Below are positions 25,201 through 35,565 of a DNA stretch of 64,000 nt, piece after piece. Below the pieces are notes generated by a model, which was not told the DNA's origin, made no database searches, and worked only from the letters and a program-made list of their open reading frames with translations. The DNA is from Scenedesmus sp. ARA3 (taxonomy: Eukaryota; Chlorophyta; Chlorophyceae; Sphaeropleales; Scenedesmaceae): assembly GCA_004335835.1 (NCBI GenBank), contig RWJK01001152.1, forward strand, positions 2,485 to 66,484. Direction: 5' to 3'. The stretch's first letter is position 1; each line of letters starts with the position of its first letter. A program made the translations under genes and the position numbers.

Positions 25201-28200
25201 CTCCACTAGCTGCTGCAATGCTCAAAATGCAGAAGGAACCACACTGGCAGCCTGCTGCTGCAGCCAGCCCTCTTACCGCTCCAGCGCGGCGTCCTTCTCA
25301 ATGTGCTTCCTGTGCTCATCCAGCGTGGTGGCACCAATGCACTGCAGCTCGCCACGCGCCAGCGCTGGCTTCATCAAGTTGCTGATGTCCAGGCCCCCGC
25401 CACCGCCACCGCCGCGGCCCACTGCTCCTGTGCCTACCAGAGTGTGTACCTCATCGATCCTGCAGGCAGCAGCGCAGCAGCAGCATTATGCATTTACACA
25501 CAGCAAACACAGTACAGACGTCTGCTCACAAGCTCCCACACACTGCTGCAGCTCACAGCCTCCTCCTACAATAACCAACTGACAACAGCCGCTCATATGA
25601 TGACCATTACTGCTGTCCCTGCACTCGTGGATAAGCCGCAACACCAGCCTAGTTTCAAATCACTGGCTACCATTCAGCTGCCGCCATTCATTTGACCACT
25701 CACATCAAAATCACGTCGCCGCTGTCCCTGCACTCCTGGATCAGCCGCGTCACCCTGTTTTCCAGTTCGCCCCGCTCCTTGGCCCCAGCCATGAGCAGCC
25801 CCACATCCAGCTGCAGCACGCGCTTGCTGCGCAGGAAGGCAGGCAGCGGCGAGCCCTCCAGCGACAGCTCGTGCACAATCGCATACGCCAGGCCCTCTGC
25901 AATCGCTGTCTTGCCGACACCTACATGTGGCAGCAGCAGCAGCATGTGGCGCAGCGCATTATGATAGACAGCCCAATTGAGTACGCGAGGCCCGCTGCAA
26001 TGGCTGGCGTGCATCAACCTGTGCACGACAGCAGCAGTATGTGGCGCAAGGCATGTTTACAGACAGAACAACGCATACACAGGCGCAAGCAGCCTACTAG
26101 CCGGCCTCTGCACTCTGCTGCATCCCGGCATGCCTGAACTTCACTGCTGCCACATCACTGCTGCTGCTCACGCAAACGTCACGCACAGCTGCCTGCCTGC
26201 TGCTGACTCGCTTGCGTGCTGCCGCGCACCTGGCTCTCCCAGCAGGATGGGGTTGTTCTTGGTGCGGCGTGCCAGGATCTGCATCACGCGCGCCACCTCG
26301 CGCTCACGCCCAATCACCTGCAGCATGTTGGCATGCCACAGGATGGTTTCGAGAAAGACGACCAATGTTCTGCAACTTGTTGCGCTGCGCAAGCACTGCT
26401 GCACACCACCTGCGCCATTCAGACACCGTAAGCGCGCCAGTTGTGCCGCTCCATGCTGCGAGACCAAACACATATGCCGCGTCCTGCACTGCTGCTTCAA
26501 GGGCTTGTTGCATGGCTGACTTCCAACAGCTATCAGCAGTGCTGCTGCTGCAGCAGCTCACCAGGTCCAGGACCTTGTTCATGCACACTTGCACAAAACC
26601 CTGTTAAGTCATGCATGTCACGGTACCCGTCAGCTCACTGCTGCAGCGCATCAGCTCACCGGGTCGACCTTGTTCATGCGCACTTCCTCGCACAGGTCCC
26701 TGCAGAACTCGTCCAGCGCCTTGGGGCCGTCACGCTCCTGGTACCAACCGCGGCAGCGACAACAGCAGCAGCAGGGGCAGCAACACACAAGGAGTCACTT
26801 GTCTGTGCAGTACGCCTGCTGGCCAGCAAGTTGCTGCATTGCTGCTCAGCCCTTGCATCCCGGGAGTGCTTGTGTAGCACAGAAGGCAGCAAGCTAACCA
26901 GAGCAAGAGCGTGTACTGAAAGCTCAGGCGCCTGCTCAGTGGCATGTACTGCTGCGGAGCAGTAGAAGCCATACGCGGTGCTGCTGCTGTTGCTGCTGTT
27001 TGCAGCTGCGACGCACCGACTTCTTCCTCTTGGGTGCTGCCTCCTCTGCATCGCCCTTGAGCCGCTTCAGTGCCTCGCCCCGCAGCAGGTCAGTGTCAAC
27101 ACCCAGGCTGCATTGCACAGCAGCAGCAAACAGGGCAGACAGCAGTGCAACATGTTAGTAGACTTCCAGGTAACTTCCATGGCTGTTGTGCCTTTGCTGC
27201 AACGATGCTGTTTGTGACTTTGTCACCATGCCTTGGCTGCTGCTTTGTTGCTGGTGACACGGCATGACACAATTGCAAGCATATTCTCGTGTGCATCCTG
27301 TGTTGCCGAATGCGCAACAGCACAGTGGCGCAGCTGCTGCAGCAGCACAGTGGCGCAGCTGCTGCAGCCAGCTGCAGCGCACCTCTCAAGCGCGCGCTTG
27401 CCAGTTGCCTCAGACTGGTTGAGCATCGCCAGCAGAATGTGCTCAGGCGAGATGTATGACACAGCTGAGCGCTTGCACTCCTGCAAGCAGCAACAACAGC
27501 AGCAGCTGAGGCCAGCAGCAGCAGCAACAGCAGTGCCTGCAAACTGCACTGAAAGGACAGCGATGCATAGCGTGCAAGAGCATGCAGCACTCAGGCCTTG
27601 TCCGTTGTCACTCACGTTGGTTGCTGCTTCAAAGGTCTTGCGAACCTCCCTGCTGAAGGGGATGTTGTCGTGTGTGCTGATGGGCTTGCGTCTGCCTGAC
27701 AGCGTCTCAACAGCAGCACGAGCCTTCTCTACAGTAAGGCCGCTGTTCATAAAGCCATGCTTGCTAGAGGTGTCCTCAGCAATGAGGCCCAGCAGCACAT
27801 GCTCCGTGGTGACCTGCGAAGACGCGTTCAGTGAGTGTCGAAAGCACTGCCGAGACCTTTGTTTGTTGCTGCGCTTGCAGGACGCCTCACCTCGGGTGCT
27901 CCCATGTTCTTTGCCTCCTGCTGTGCAATCATCACGAGCTTGATGCTGCGCTCGCTGAACCTGCAGCAGCAGCAGGGGCAGGTCAGCAGCAGCAGAACGG
28001 CCCACCTCGCGCCCTGCATGCCGGGGCAGCAGCATGCAGTCTAAAGCGGTCGCTTAAGGCATCAAAAGACACAGATCAAGTTGGTACTAAGCTGGCAGGG
28101 CCTTTCCACGTTTGCGCACCTTTCGAACACGGCTTGCACAACCACTGTGCGACGCCTTCCAGCCCGGTAAGCTGCCGGCTTCCCTCTGCAAACTCCCAGT

Positions 28201-28355
28201 GGCTGCATCAGACTGCGTGAGGTCAAGCTGGCCGTGCATGGCACTGTATGCGTCCTCGACAAGCCCAAGCGGGGAGCTACTGCTTGACGCTGCTGCCGGG
28301 CTTGCAGTGAGGCGCCTGCTAGCTGGCCAACGCCCCCAAGCAACAGGGACGTCAT
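20130..28355 (-). CDS. CLPD: Chloroplast AAA+ chaperone ClpD (Hsp100), 17 exons, 990 aa
   Basis: Exons: 28355-28120, 27960-27891, 27813-27616, 27480-27383, 27107-27017, 26737-26660, 26317-26230, 25920-25704, 25459-25277, 24895-24721, 24533-24426, 24025-23801, 23147-22956, 22581-22351, 22157-21993, 21168-20914, 20492-20130; the sum is 2973 nt. An Arg/Ser/Ala-rich transit peptide of about 70 residues precedes [19 protein letters not shown]. Two Clp-N repeats follow, then AAA-1 with GEPGVGKT split across exons 7 and 8 and Walker B VILMIDEVH. A UVR-like linker ([20 protein letters not shown]) leads to AAA-2 with [18 protein letters not shown] and FRPELLNR. The sensor-2 region reads GVRPLRQ where relatives have GARPLRR. 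The N-domain ([31 protein letters not shown]) matches plant ClpD/ERD1 better than ClpC. Family role: stromal unfoldase feeding ClpP. Many exon edges are duplicated in its introns. Confidence 0.95.
20665..20866 (-). repeat. Two ghost copies of the clpD exon 16 3' edge with donor
   Basis: The real exon 16 end (about 20,909-20,976: CTCACCTGCCGCAGCGGCC then GTAGCCGTCCCGCAC) is repeated at 20,798-20,865 and more weakly at 20,670-20,739. Each copy keeps the donor and the codons for DGYS-E-GVR-LRQ. They lie in the intron downstream of the exon. Confidence 0.85.
21247..21653 (-). repeat. Three ghost copies of the clpD exon 16 5' edge with acceptor
   Basis: The start of exon 16 (21,109-21,171, encoding [20 protein letters not shown]) recurs at 21,247-21,310, 21,436-21,498 and 21,589-21,653 in the upstream intron. 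The copies are separated by CAG runs. Substitutions are few in the first two. The third has a frame-breaking change. Each copy keeps CAG at the acceptor. Confidence 0.92.
21316..21381. repeat. (CAG)n tract in a clpD intron
   Basis: About twenty CAG triplets between two ghost copies of the exon 16 edge. Confidence 0.95.
22180..22219. repeat. (CAG)n tract in a clpD intron
   Basis: About thirteen CAG triplets just 5' (in transcript sense) of exon 15. With similar tracts elsewhere it marks the spacer between exon edges. Confidence 0.9.
22641..22706 (-). repeat. Ghost copy of the clpD exon 14 5' edge
   Basis: Repeats 22,529-22,594 almost base for base, including the acceptor region and codons for [15 protein letters not shown]. 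It lies in the upstream intron. Confidence 0.9.
23223..23426 (-). repeat. Two ghost copies of the clpD exon 13 5' edge
   Basis: The start of exon 13 (about 23,093-23,162, encoding [18 protein letters not shown]) recurs at 23,223-23,293 and 23,355-23,426 with acceptor and flanking GCAGCAGCACAAC. The second copy has a short indel at CTCCTT. Confidence 0.9.
23551..23760 (-). repeat. Two ghost copies of the clpD exon 12 3' edge with donor
   Basis: The end of exon 12 (about 23,793-23,880, encoding [14 protein letters not shown]) recurs at 23,551-23,640 and 23,665-23,760 in the downstream intron, with the CTCACC or CCCACC donor context kept. Confidence 0.9.
24968..25026 (-). repeat. Ghost copy of the clpD exon 10 5' edge
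   Basis: Repeats 24,842-24,900 ([16 protein letters not shown]) in the upstream intron with a few substitutions. Confidence 0.85.
25596..25650 (-). repeat. Ghost copy of the clpD exon 8 3' edge
   Basis: Resembles 25,697-25,752 around GCTGTCCCTGCACTC then GGAT-AGCCGC. It lies in the downstream intron and is more diverged than the others. Confidence 0.65.
26557..26605 (-). repeat. Ghost copy of the clpD exon 6 3' edge
   Basis: GCTCACCAGGTCCAGGACC then TTGTTCATGCACACTT resembles the real end at 26,652-26,700 encoding RMNKVDPV with its donor. Confidence 0.7.
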
Positions 28356-28990
28356 GCTTTTGCTTTCAGCTGCACACGCACAACGTTCAAGCGACTGTGA
28401 TGATGCGGTTGCTCGTGTATGTGCTCTTCAAGCCACCAAACGACGCTCTGCCTCTTTCATGTAACTCAGATCGCGATCCTATGCTGGTGATGCAAGTTCG
28501 GCCGCTACACCGGAGGAAATGTGCTTTGACCAGGCGCGACTCATGCCAGGAACAACCCTTGTTGTTGTGTTATGGCTGACGCCGAGGTAGCCGCAGGCAA
28601 CGTGTTCCCAAACCATCAATGCACTTCTCAATAAGGGCCGTCAGCGTGTGCGGTGTTACCTGGATGCACCTACACAGTCAGCATGATGCAGACGCACCGA
28701 GACATCACCATTCAACGCGTGCCATGCGACAAAAACAAAGCTGAACGATTTATCTACGCGTCCGACACTCTGAGACACGGTGCAGCGTTGCCAAGTGAAG
28801 CCGGGCCGGCAGCATTGCTGCCGGTTGCTGAACCGCCACCTGGCAGTGAATCACTACTGCAGCTCCTCTGCCAAAGCAAAAGGCCCCGTGTGTACGCTAG
28901 AAAGCGCTTGATACACACCATATGCTCACGAAACAACTGAAACCTGCATCTAGGCTGCTTGAGCACCACCCACACCCGTCCCTGCTGCCC
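28356..28990. other. Spacer between the CCR4-like gene 3' end and clpD start
   Basis: About 635 bp between two genes on the same strand. It should hold the clpD promoter and the 3' UTR of the nuclease gene. No conserved coding segment or clear TATA box is seen. Confidence 0.5.
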
Positions 28991-29984
28991 CTAGCTGAGC
29001 TCAAAGTCGCACAGCAGGCAGACATGGTCACTGGGGATGGTCTCATTCGGCATGCAGGGCCTCGCCATGTGCAGCAGGTGCGCCTCAGGGTCTGGCGGCA
29101 GCAGCACTGCCACGGGGTGCAGCACACGCTGGCCTGCTTGTGGCGTGTACCTGGCACAGGAGGGCACAGCGGTGTGGACGCGGCACAAGGCAAAGGGAGT
29201 GTCAGCGCTTGAGGAAGGTCTGTAGAATATGCAGCAGGAGAGTGCAGGCTGACATGGCAATGCGCATATTACAAAGAATGCAGCGATAAAGAAGATAGTA
29301 TGATCACCGTGGCGCATAGTCTGCTTCTGCACTGATGACATGAGTCAGGAACATGTCAGGCAGTACATACGCCCCACACAGCTGCTGACAAGTGCTTCGA
29401 GGCCATGTTTGAGCAGGCCAGGGTGTACATTCGTGAGCCAGAAGGAAAAGCCGTACACAGGCCATAAACAGCAGCACATACCAGATGTAGTCCACTGTCC
29501 CAAAGAAGGCATCATGGCAGCTGGTGTACTGCGGCTCAGAGCCTGGCAAGCAAGCAGCGGGAGTGCCAAACAGCAGTAGAACACCAGCAGCGACGCAGAG
29601 TCAGCAACCGGCAGCATGCATGATGGGTGCGCAACCAAGTGAGCGAAGCCGGTCAGTTGCAGCGGCAAGCGCGGCAATGTGCACAGCCACCATGACATGG
29701 CAAGGAATGCAAGACAACACGGACCTGGACGCTGGGCAGCACACCACCAAATTCACAGCAGGAAATGTCCCAGCTGCTGCTTCTCCTGCTGCTAGTCATT
29801 GGCCAAAGATACTTCTCCATACAGCAATAGTTTACACAGGTTGTGGCATCACCCACCTGTGAGCTCTGCATAGCAGCTGCGCAGCTGCAGGCCGTGCCGT
29901 GCCACGCCATCACCCATGAAGGCAGGCAGCGGCTCATCCCAGCGCCCAGCATGCCACGCCTTGGCATCCTGCAGCGTGAAGGGC

Positions 29985-30032
<48 letters not shown>

Positions 30033-31791
30033 GCCTGCTGTTGCTGAGCAGGTGGTGGCACCGGTGGCCGGCCAGACCCAAGTGTGACCTGTTGCTGCTG
30101 CAGCAGCTGCTGCTGCTGCTGCTGCAGGCCTGCTGCGGCAGCCTTTTGCTTCTTGAGGGGCTGCGAGGGAGCCAGGGCTGCAGCAGCAGCGCCAGCTGCA
30201 GCACCAGCAGCAGCACCAGCAGCAGCAGATGCAGCCAGCCATGGCTTGGGCTTCAGCTGCGGCCCTTGAGGAGCTGCCTGGGACTGCTGCTGCTGCTGCT
30301 GCTGAGCCGATGACGACGGTGGTGCTGGCGGCCGTGCCTGCTGCAGCTGCTGTTGCGCCTGCACCTGCCGCGCCTGCGCATTATGCACTGCCTGCCGCTG
30401 CAGCTGCCCTTGCTGAGCCTGCGGCTGCTGCGGTTTCTTCCTCTGCTGTTGCTGTGCCTGCGGCTGCACCTGCTGCGCATGTGCAGCCTGCTGCTTCTGC
30501 GCTTCTCGCTGCTGCAGCTGCTGCCGCAGCTGCTGCACCTGCGGACTGTTTTTCTTCAGCACTTCCGACTCTTTCTTGTGCTTCTTCTTGAGCTGCTTCA
30601 GCTCCTCCCTGCTTGCCTTCTGCTGCTTGAGTGCTGCCAGAGCTCTCTTGTACTCTGTGTTTGACTTCTTCCAGAGCTTTTCGAGGGTCCTCTTGAGCTT
30701 CTTTCTCAACTCTCGTGTCTCAGGTGACAAGCCCCGGGGTTCGCCTGAGAGCCGTGCATCCATCCGCTGCTGCCGCTCCCGTGCCTGCCGCTCTGTACTG
30801 CCCTCCTGCTGCTGCTGCTGCTGCTGCCGCCCCCGCTGCTGCTGTTGCTGCCGCCCCCGCTGCTGCTGCTGCTGCTGCTGCTGCCGCCGCCCCCACTGCT
30901 GCTGCTGCGCTGCGTTGTCTGTGCTGGGAAGCTCGTCATCGTCGTCATCATCGTCGCCTGATGACTCCACATCTTCGTCATCGCTGGCGTCATCCTCACT
31001 GTCATCACCATCATCTTCTGCTGCAACCGCCGGGTCCTCTGCTGCATTGTAACGCGGCCGAAACCGCGACTGCTGCTGCTGGTCACCAGCTGCTGCTGCT
31101 GCTGCTGCTGCTGCTGCACTGCAGTCAATGCTAACCTCCATATCCTGAGCCTGGCTGCTCTGGGCACTCCTAGCACCGCTTGCCAGCGCTGCAGCAGCTG
31201 CCGCAGCTGCTGTTTTGGCAGCAGTGTCTGAGACTGTCTGCAGGTACAGCTGGCGCCGTTGCTGCTGCTGCTGCAGCTTCTGCTCTTGTTGCTGCTGCTG
31301 CTCCTGCTCTTGGTAGTGCTTAAGGTGAAGGTTGTGCAGGCCACCTGTGCAGAGACCCAGCAGGAGTAGCAGCTAACTCGTTGCACGCCAACCAAAGCCA
31401 AATACAGCAGTTGCAGTGCAGCAGCCAACATACAGCCGCGGCCGTGCCTGCTGCAGTAATGGTAAGCTCAAATAACAAAATTGTGTTTCGAGGCACAGAA
31501 TAGCATAGACAAAATAGTGGCGGCTGCTCAGATTGTAGTCATTGCTGTGAGGATATGCAGCGGACAGACTGCCAACCAGTGCTCCATCCCGCAATGCCAT
31601 GACACGCAGAGCTGTCCAAGTGACTCGGCGTCCCGGCTTCCAAACAATATAAGTTGTGCTGCGCACCTGTTGCAGTGATGAGCTCCTCGATGGACCAGCC
31701 AGCAGACCTGATGCGCCGCATCGTCAGCGCAGGCGCTGATGCGCTGGGGTGCAGGCTGCCTGAAGCCGCATGCTGCTGATGGTAGGCTGGG

Positions 31792-31829
<38 letters not shown>

Positions 31830-31959
31830 ATAATGCTGTTGCAACTGCGGCTGCTGCTGTTGCTGCTGCCACTGCTGCTGCTGCTGCCACTGCTGCTGAT
31901 GCTGATGCTGTTGCTGCATGAAGCCACCTGAGCTGCTGCGGGTGAGGCCGCCGCCACCA

Positions 31960-31997
<38 letters not shown>

Positions 31998-34900
31998 ATA
32001 CGTACCGCCGTACCTAGATGAGCCGGCATTACCATAAGCGCCGTTGCGCTGCTGCAGCAGGTTGCTGCTCAGCTCATCACTGCCTGCAGGAGCAGAGCCG
32101 AAGCAAAGTGCCGCGTGTACAGCTGAGGATCAGTGGCGCCACAGGGCACGCTTGAAGGCGTTCTAACACATGCCCAGCAGCTATCATCTACGCAGACCTT
32201 GCTCCTTAGGAACCTGGCATGCATGCACGCATGCAGCACATGCAGCAGCAGCAGCAGCAGCAGGGCTACAGCAAGCAAGCAAGCTAGCAAGCTAGCACAA
32301 CAGCAATCCAGCAAGACGTCCGCCCCACCCACCAGCCATGTGTATGCATGCAGCACCATCAAGACTAATGCCATCCAGATAGCAAGCTAGCACAACAGAT
32401 ACGCAAGCTGCCGCCCCACCCACCAGCCATGTTCTTGCGCTGCTGCCTCAGGCAGTCCACCCAGCCCTGAGCCATGAATTGATACACCGCTGTGTGGGGC
32501 TGGTGGTTCATGTCTCCCATGACAAGCGCAGCAACGTGCTGCTGCTGCTGTTGCGGCAGGCTGGCTGCTACCATTTCCTGCAAGTGCTTGATCAGCAGCC
32601 TCAGCTGAGCGACTTTTACGTCACCACGCTTGGGGTTGAACAGAACGTGTGTGTTGCCAACAGCAATGAAAGCGGCTGGAAGGGTTGTGCTGCTGCTGCC
32701 GCTGCTGCCCTGAATCATGCCCATGCCACTAGTACTGCCGTCATCAGTGAAGCGTAAGTGCTGCTGGCTGCTACCATACTGCTGCTGGGACTGCTGTTGC
32801 TGCTGCTGCTGCTGGAACTGCTGCTGCTGCTGCTGTGGCTTGAGCTGCAGCAGCGCCAGCAGGCCCACATTGTCCCTCAGGTCAAACTCGTTGAAGCTGA
32901 GCTGCTCAACAGCAACAGCTTCAAAGCAGCTGGCACGCCTAAGGGCGGAAAATGCAGGGCAGGAAGGAACAGAGGGATGGAGCATGGGAATGAGGCAGAG
33001 AGTATACCACCAACAAACAAAGGCACTGCAATGTACACATCAGAACTGTGCATTATCTCCTTGCAAAACTCAATGCAGGACAGACACACACTTCGACAGC
33101 AGTAAAATGGCTTCTTAACAGGCATAATAAAAGGCAACAGCGCACACTCTTCAAGTGCCTTGAGTTGTGGATGCACAGCTGCTTGGAGCATACCAGCGGC
33201 AGTGCGTTGTGTGAACAGCTGCATGGCCCCTCACCAGAACGTGGCGCAGCCGTCAGACCTCCCTCCCGAGCGCTGTGCGTAAGAACCCTGGTACCTGCAC
33301 ACAGCAGCAGCCACGACACAGCACAGACGGCCAAGGATAGGCGCTTGCATATCGCTAACAACAGCATGCAAGCAACAGCTGTAGACAGCACTCCCGTGCT
33401 GCAATGTGCTTGCAGGGGCCCATGGGTCACATGTCAACAGCCAGTCGCTGCATCATGCGCAGACGCACGGAGCCGCAGCTCACCCCATGGCATACAGGTC
33501 CCTGGACATCTCATCCCAGTGGTCAACTTCCTGCAGGGTACGACACAGAACAGCAGGGATGCAGTACAGGGTGCAGGACAAGACAGGGCACGTAAGCAGC
33601 ATGTTTCATAGACACCAGCAGTGCTGATAATGTATGCAGCCGCTGGCCTTGGTGGTCAACAGGTACGGTGCAACAGCTGCTACGCTGATTGAACAGCTCC
33701 ACTGCCAAAACAGGTCCTTGCGGAAGCAGCTCCCTAATTGATCAAGCACTGTCATTTCTGTCCGCTTGCCTGCAGGCAGACCACGTCAGGCGCCAGGTCA
33801 GCAACCTCCTGGCGCATCATGCAGCATCAGCAACCCCACCCCTGCAACAAGCCCTGCAAAAGCAGCCTCATATCCAAACCAAGCACCATCACTTGCCTGC
33901 AGGCAGACCACATCAGGCGCCAGGTCAGCAATCTCCTGGCGCATCATGCCCCAGCGGCGCGGCCAGTACAGGCACTCCGGATGCGTGCCCCTATACAGCT
34001 CGCCCTGGTGGCTCTGCGCCTGCAGCAGCAGCACACGCGGCAACAACAGCACGTAAGCACATGAGTGCATGAGCATCAGCATGCTGGAACTGCTGCAGTT
34101 GTAGGCTTGAACAGCTGTGCTGCTCATGTGTGCTCAGCTATGTTCATGCTCATGCTGCTGCACCCGAACTGTGGCTGAGGGCTGTGAGCTGGGTGTGCGC
34201 AGGCATGACTGTCCTGCAAGCGATTGGGCAGCAGCTGGTCTGCTGCAAGCGCGATGCAGCAGAGTTCCTGCCAAGCATGATACAGCTGGTGTGCTGCAAG
34301 CCTCCGTGCTGCCTTCACCCAGCAACACGGGCTCGTGCAGGCGCATCTTAAGCGTTGCTGCTGAAACACAGCTGCCGAAGCCTACAGTCCTGTTGCTGAT
34401 GCTGTCTGTGCTGCGGCTGCAGTGGATGCTGACGCACAGTAAACATGACAAGGGTCGATGGAGCTGCCGCCAAGGCTCACCAGCTCATCTGCTAGGACGT
34501 TGTATGACATAACCCGGAAGCGGACGCCTGCAGCTGCAGCAGCCTAGCAGTAGGCAGCAGCACATCCGTGTCAGCACCACTGCTACATTCCACAACATCA
34601 CGCAGTAGATATGAACCTACGTCATGCATGACAGACACATCATTTGCCAGCACTGCTGGCTGCTGAGCACTCTCTCTGCATGCAAAGGGTAGCCAAACAA
34701 GCAAGCCTATATGCCCAGCGTAGTGTTGATGGACTGCAAGCTGATGCTGGTCTGCTTTTTGGCCCTAAGCAGCTGCTCCTCTCAGCACAGCACATGCTTG
34801 TTGTGAAGGTGCTGATCCAAGGAGAAGTGCGTAACCTCCACAACACACTGCTCACCGCTGCTGTCCACCACCTCCTGCTCTTATGAGCCGGTTCAGCAAC

Positions 34901-35146
34901 ACGCGGTGGCCTGGGCACTGCCTGTTGCTGCTGACAAATGCCGCCATTGCCCCTGTTGCTCCAGGCTGCTACCTGCTGCTGCTGCTGCTGCCGCTGACCT
35001 GGCATGCCCATGCCTTGCATGGCGCCTGCATGCTGCGGGTGAAAGAATCTGCAGCTCTCTCCGAATCTGCAGCCGCCTTGGAGGTAGAGCTGACACACCC
35101 GCGCGCCAAGTTGCTGTTGCTGCTGCTGCTGCTGCTGCCAAGACAT
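28991..35146 (-). CDS. CCR4/Angel-type EEP nuclease with CCCH finger and large Gln-rich insertion
   Basis: Exons: 35146-34856, one unresolved exon, 34527-34481, 34019-33897, 33530-33484, 33294-33235, 32938-32424, 32083-31667, 31344-29857, 29542-29371, 29150-28991; phases agree from 34,527 to the stop. Exon 1 carries a C-x7-C-x5-C-x3-H finger (VCQLYLQGGCRFGESCRFFH). The exonuclease-endonuclease-phosphatase fold follows: RFRVMSYNVLADEL, APDVVCLQEVDHW, SGGRSDGCATFW, NTHVLFNPKRGD, ALVMGDMNHQPH, FFGTVDYIW and PSDHVCLLCDFEL, covering the expected catalytic Asn, Glu, Asp and His. Closest in layout to plant CCR4 homologues 5/6, which remove mRNA poly(A) tails. About 600 residues of Gln/Ala/Ser, an acidic run and a charged coiled coil interrupt the fold between GDMNHQ and FFGTVDY. 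The missing exon must be 3n+1 nt long. Confidence 0.87.
29989..30030. repeat. (CTG)n tract coding for poly-Gln in the CCR4-like protein
   Basis: About fourteen CTG triplets read as CAG on the coding strand, near the end of the insertion. Further runs lie at about 30,110, 30,800-30,900, 31,795-31,830 and 31,962-31,998. Confidence 0.93.
32285..32345 (-). repeat. Ghost copy of an exon 3' edge in the CCR4-like gene
   Basis: AAGCTAGCACAACAG then CCGCCCCACCCACCAGCCAT recurs at 32,378-32,434, where it forms the real donor end of the exon 32,938-32,424. Confidence 0.8.
33765..33825 (-). repeat. Ghost copy of the exon 3' edge ending in a GC donor
   Basis: Repeats 33,892-33,952 with few changes, encoding MMRQEVADLAPDVVCLQ, and with the same non-canonical CTGCAG|GCAAG donor. 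It lies in the downstream intron. Confidence 0.9.
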
Positions 35147-35565
35147 GGCTGCGAACAGACCCTACGATGCTAAGTTCATCTTCACAAAAAACGTTACAAT
35201 GATAACAAGGCTCAATACAACATAACCAGTGTCGTGCACAAGCTTTCCGTCCAACTGCTTACGTAAACCCTTCTTCGTAACATGTGCGAGAATTGCTGTA
35301 ATCTGCTGTAATCTGCCTCACCGCCATAATACAGTACTTTTGATTGTTCAAACAAAACAAGTATTGTTTTTTGCCATGACATCAGTATCAAGGGAGCCCA
35401 GGCACAACTACACAGATCCAGCTTACTGCCTATGAGCAGGAGATTGCTCATTGCTACAACCTGTACACTCTCCTAGCAAAGTCACTTCAGCACTGCTCCG
35501 CCCTTGTAGCCATTCAAACACTTTAGCAGTAGCTGATAAATTCTCTCCAGTCATTGCCATACCCT
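35147..35565. promoter_or_regulatory. Shared divergent promoter region (CCR4-like / FAD oxidoreductase)
   Basis: About 420 bp separate the two divergent start codons. The sequence is more AT-rich than the surrounding exons and has no coding signature. A bidirectional promoter is inferred from layout only, and no TATA box can be assigned with confidence. Confidence 0.4.
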
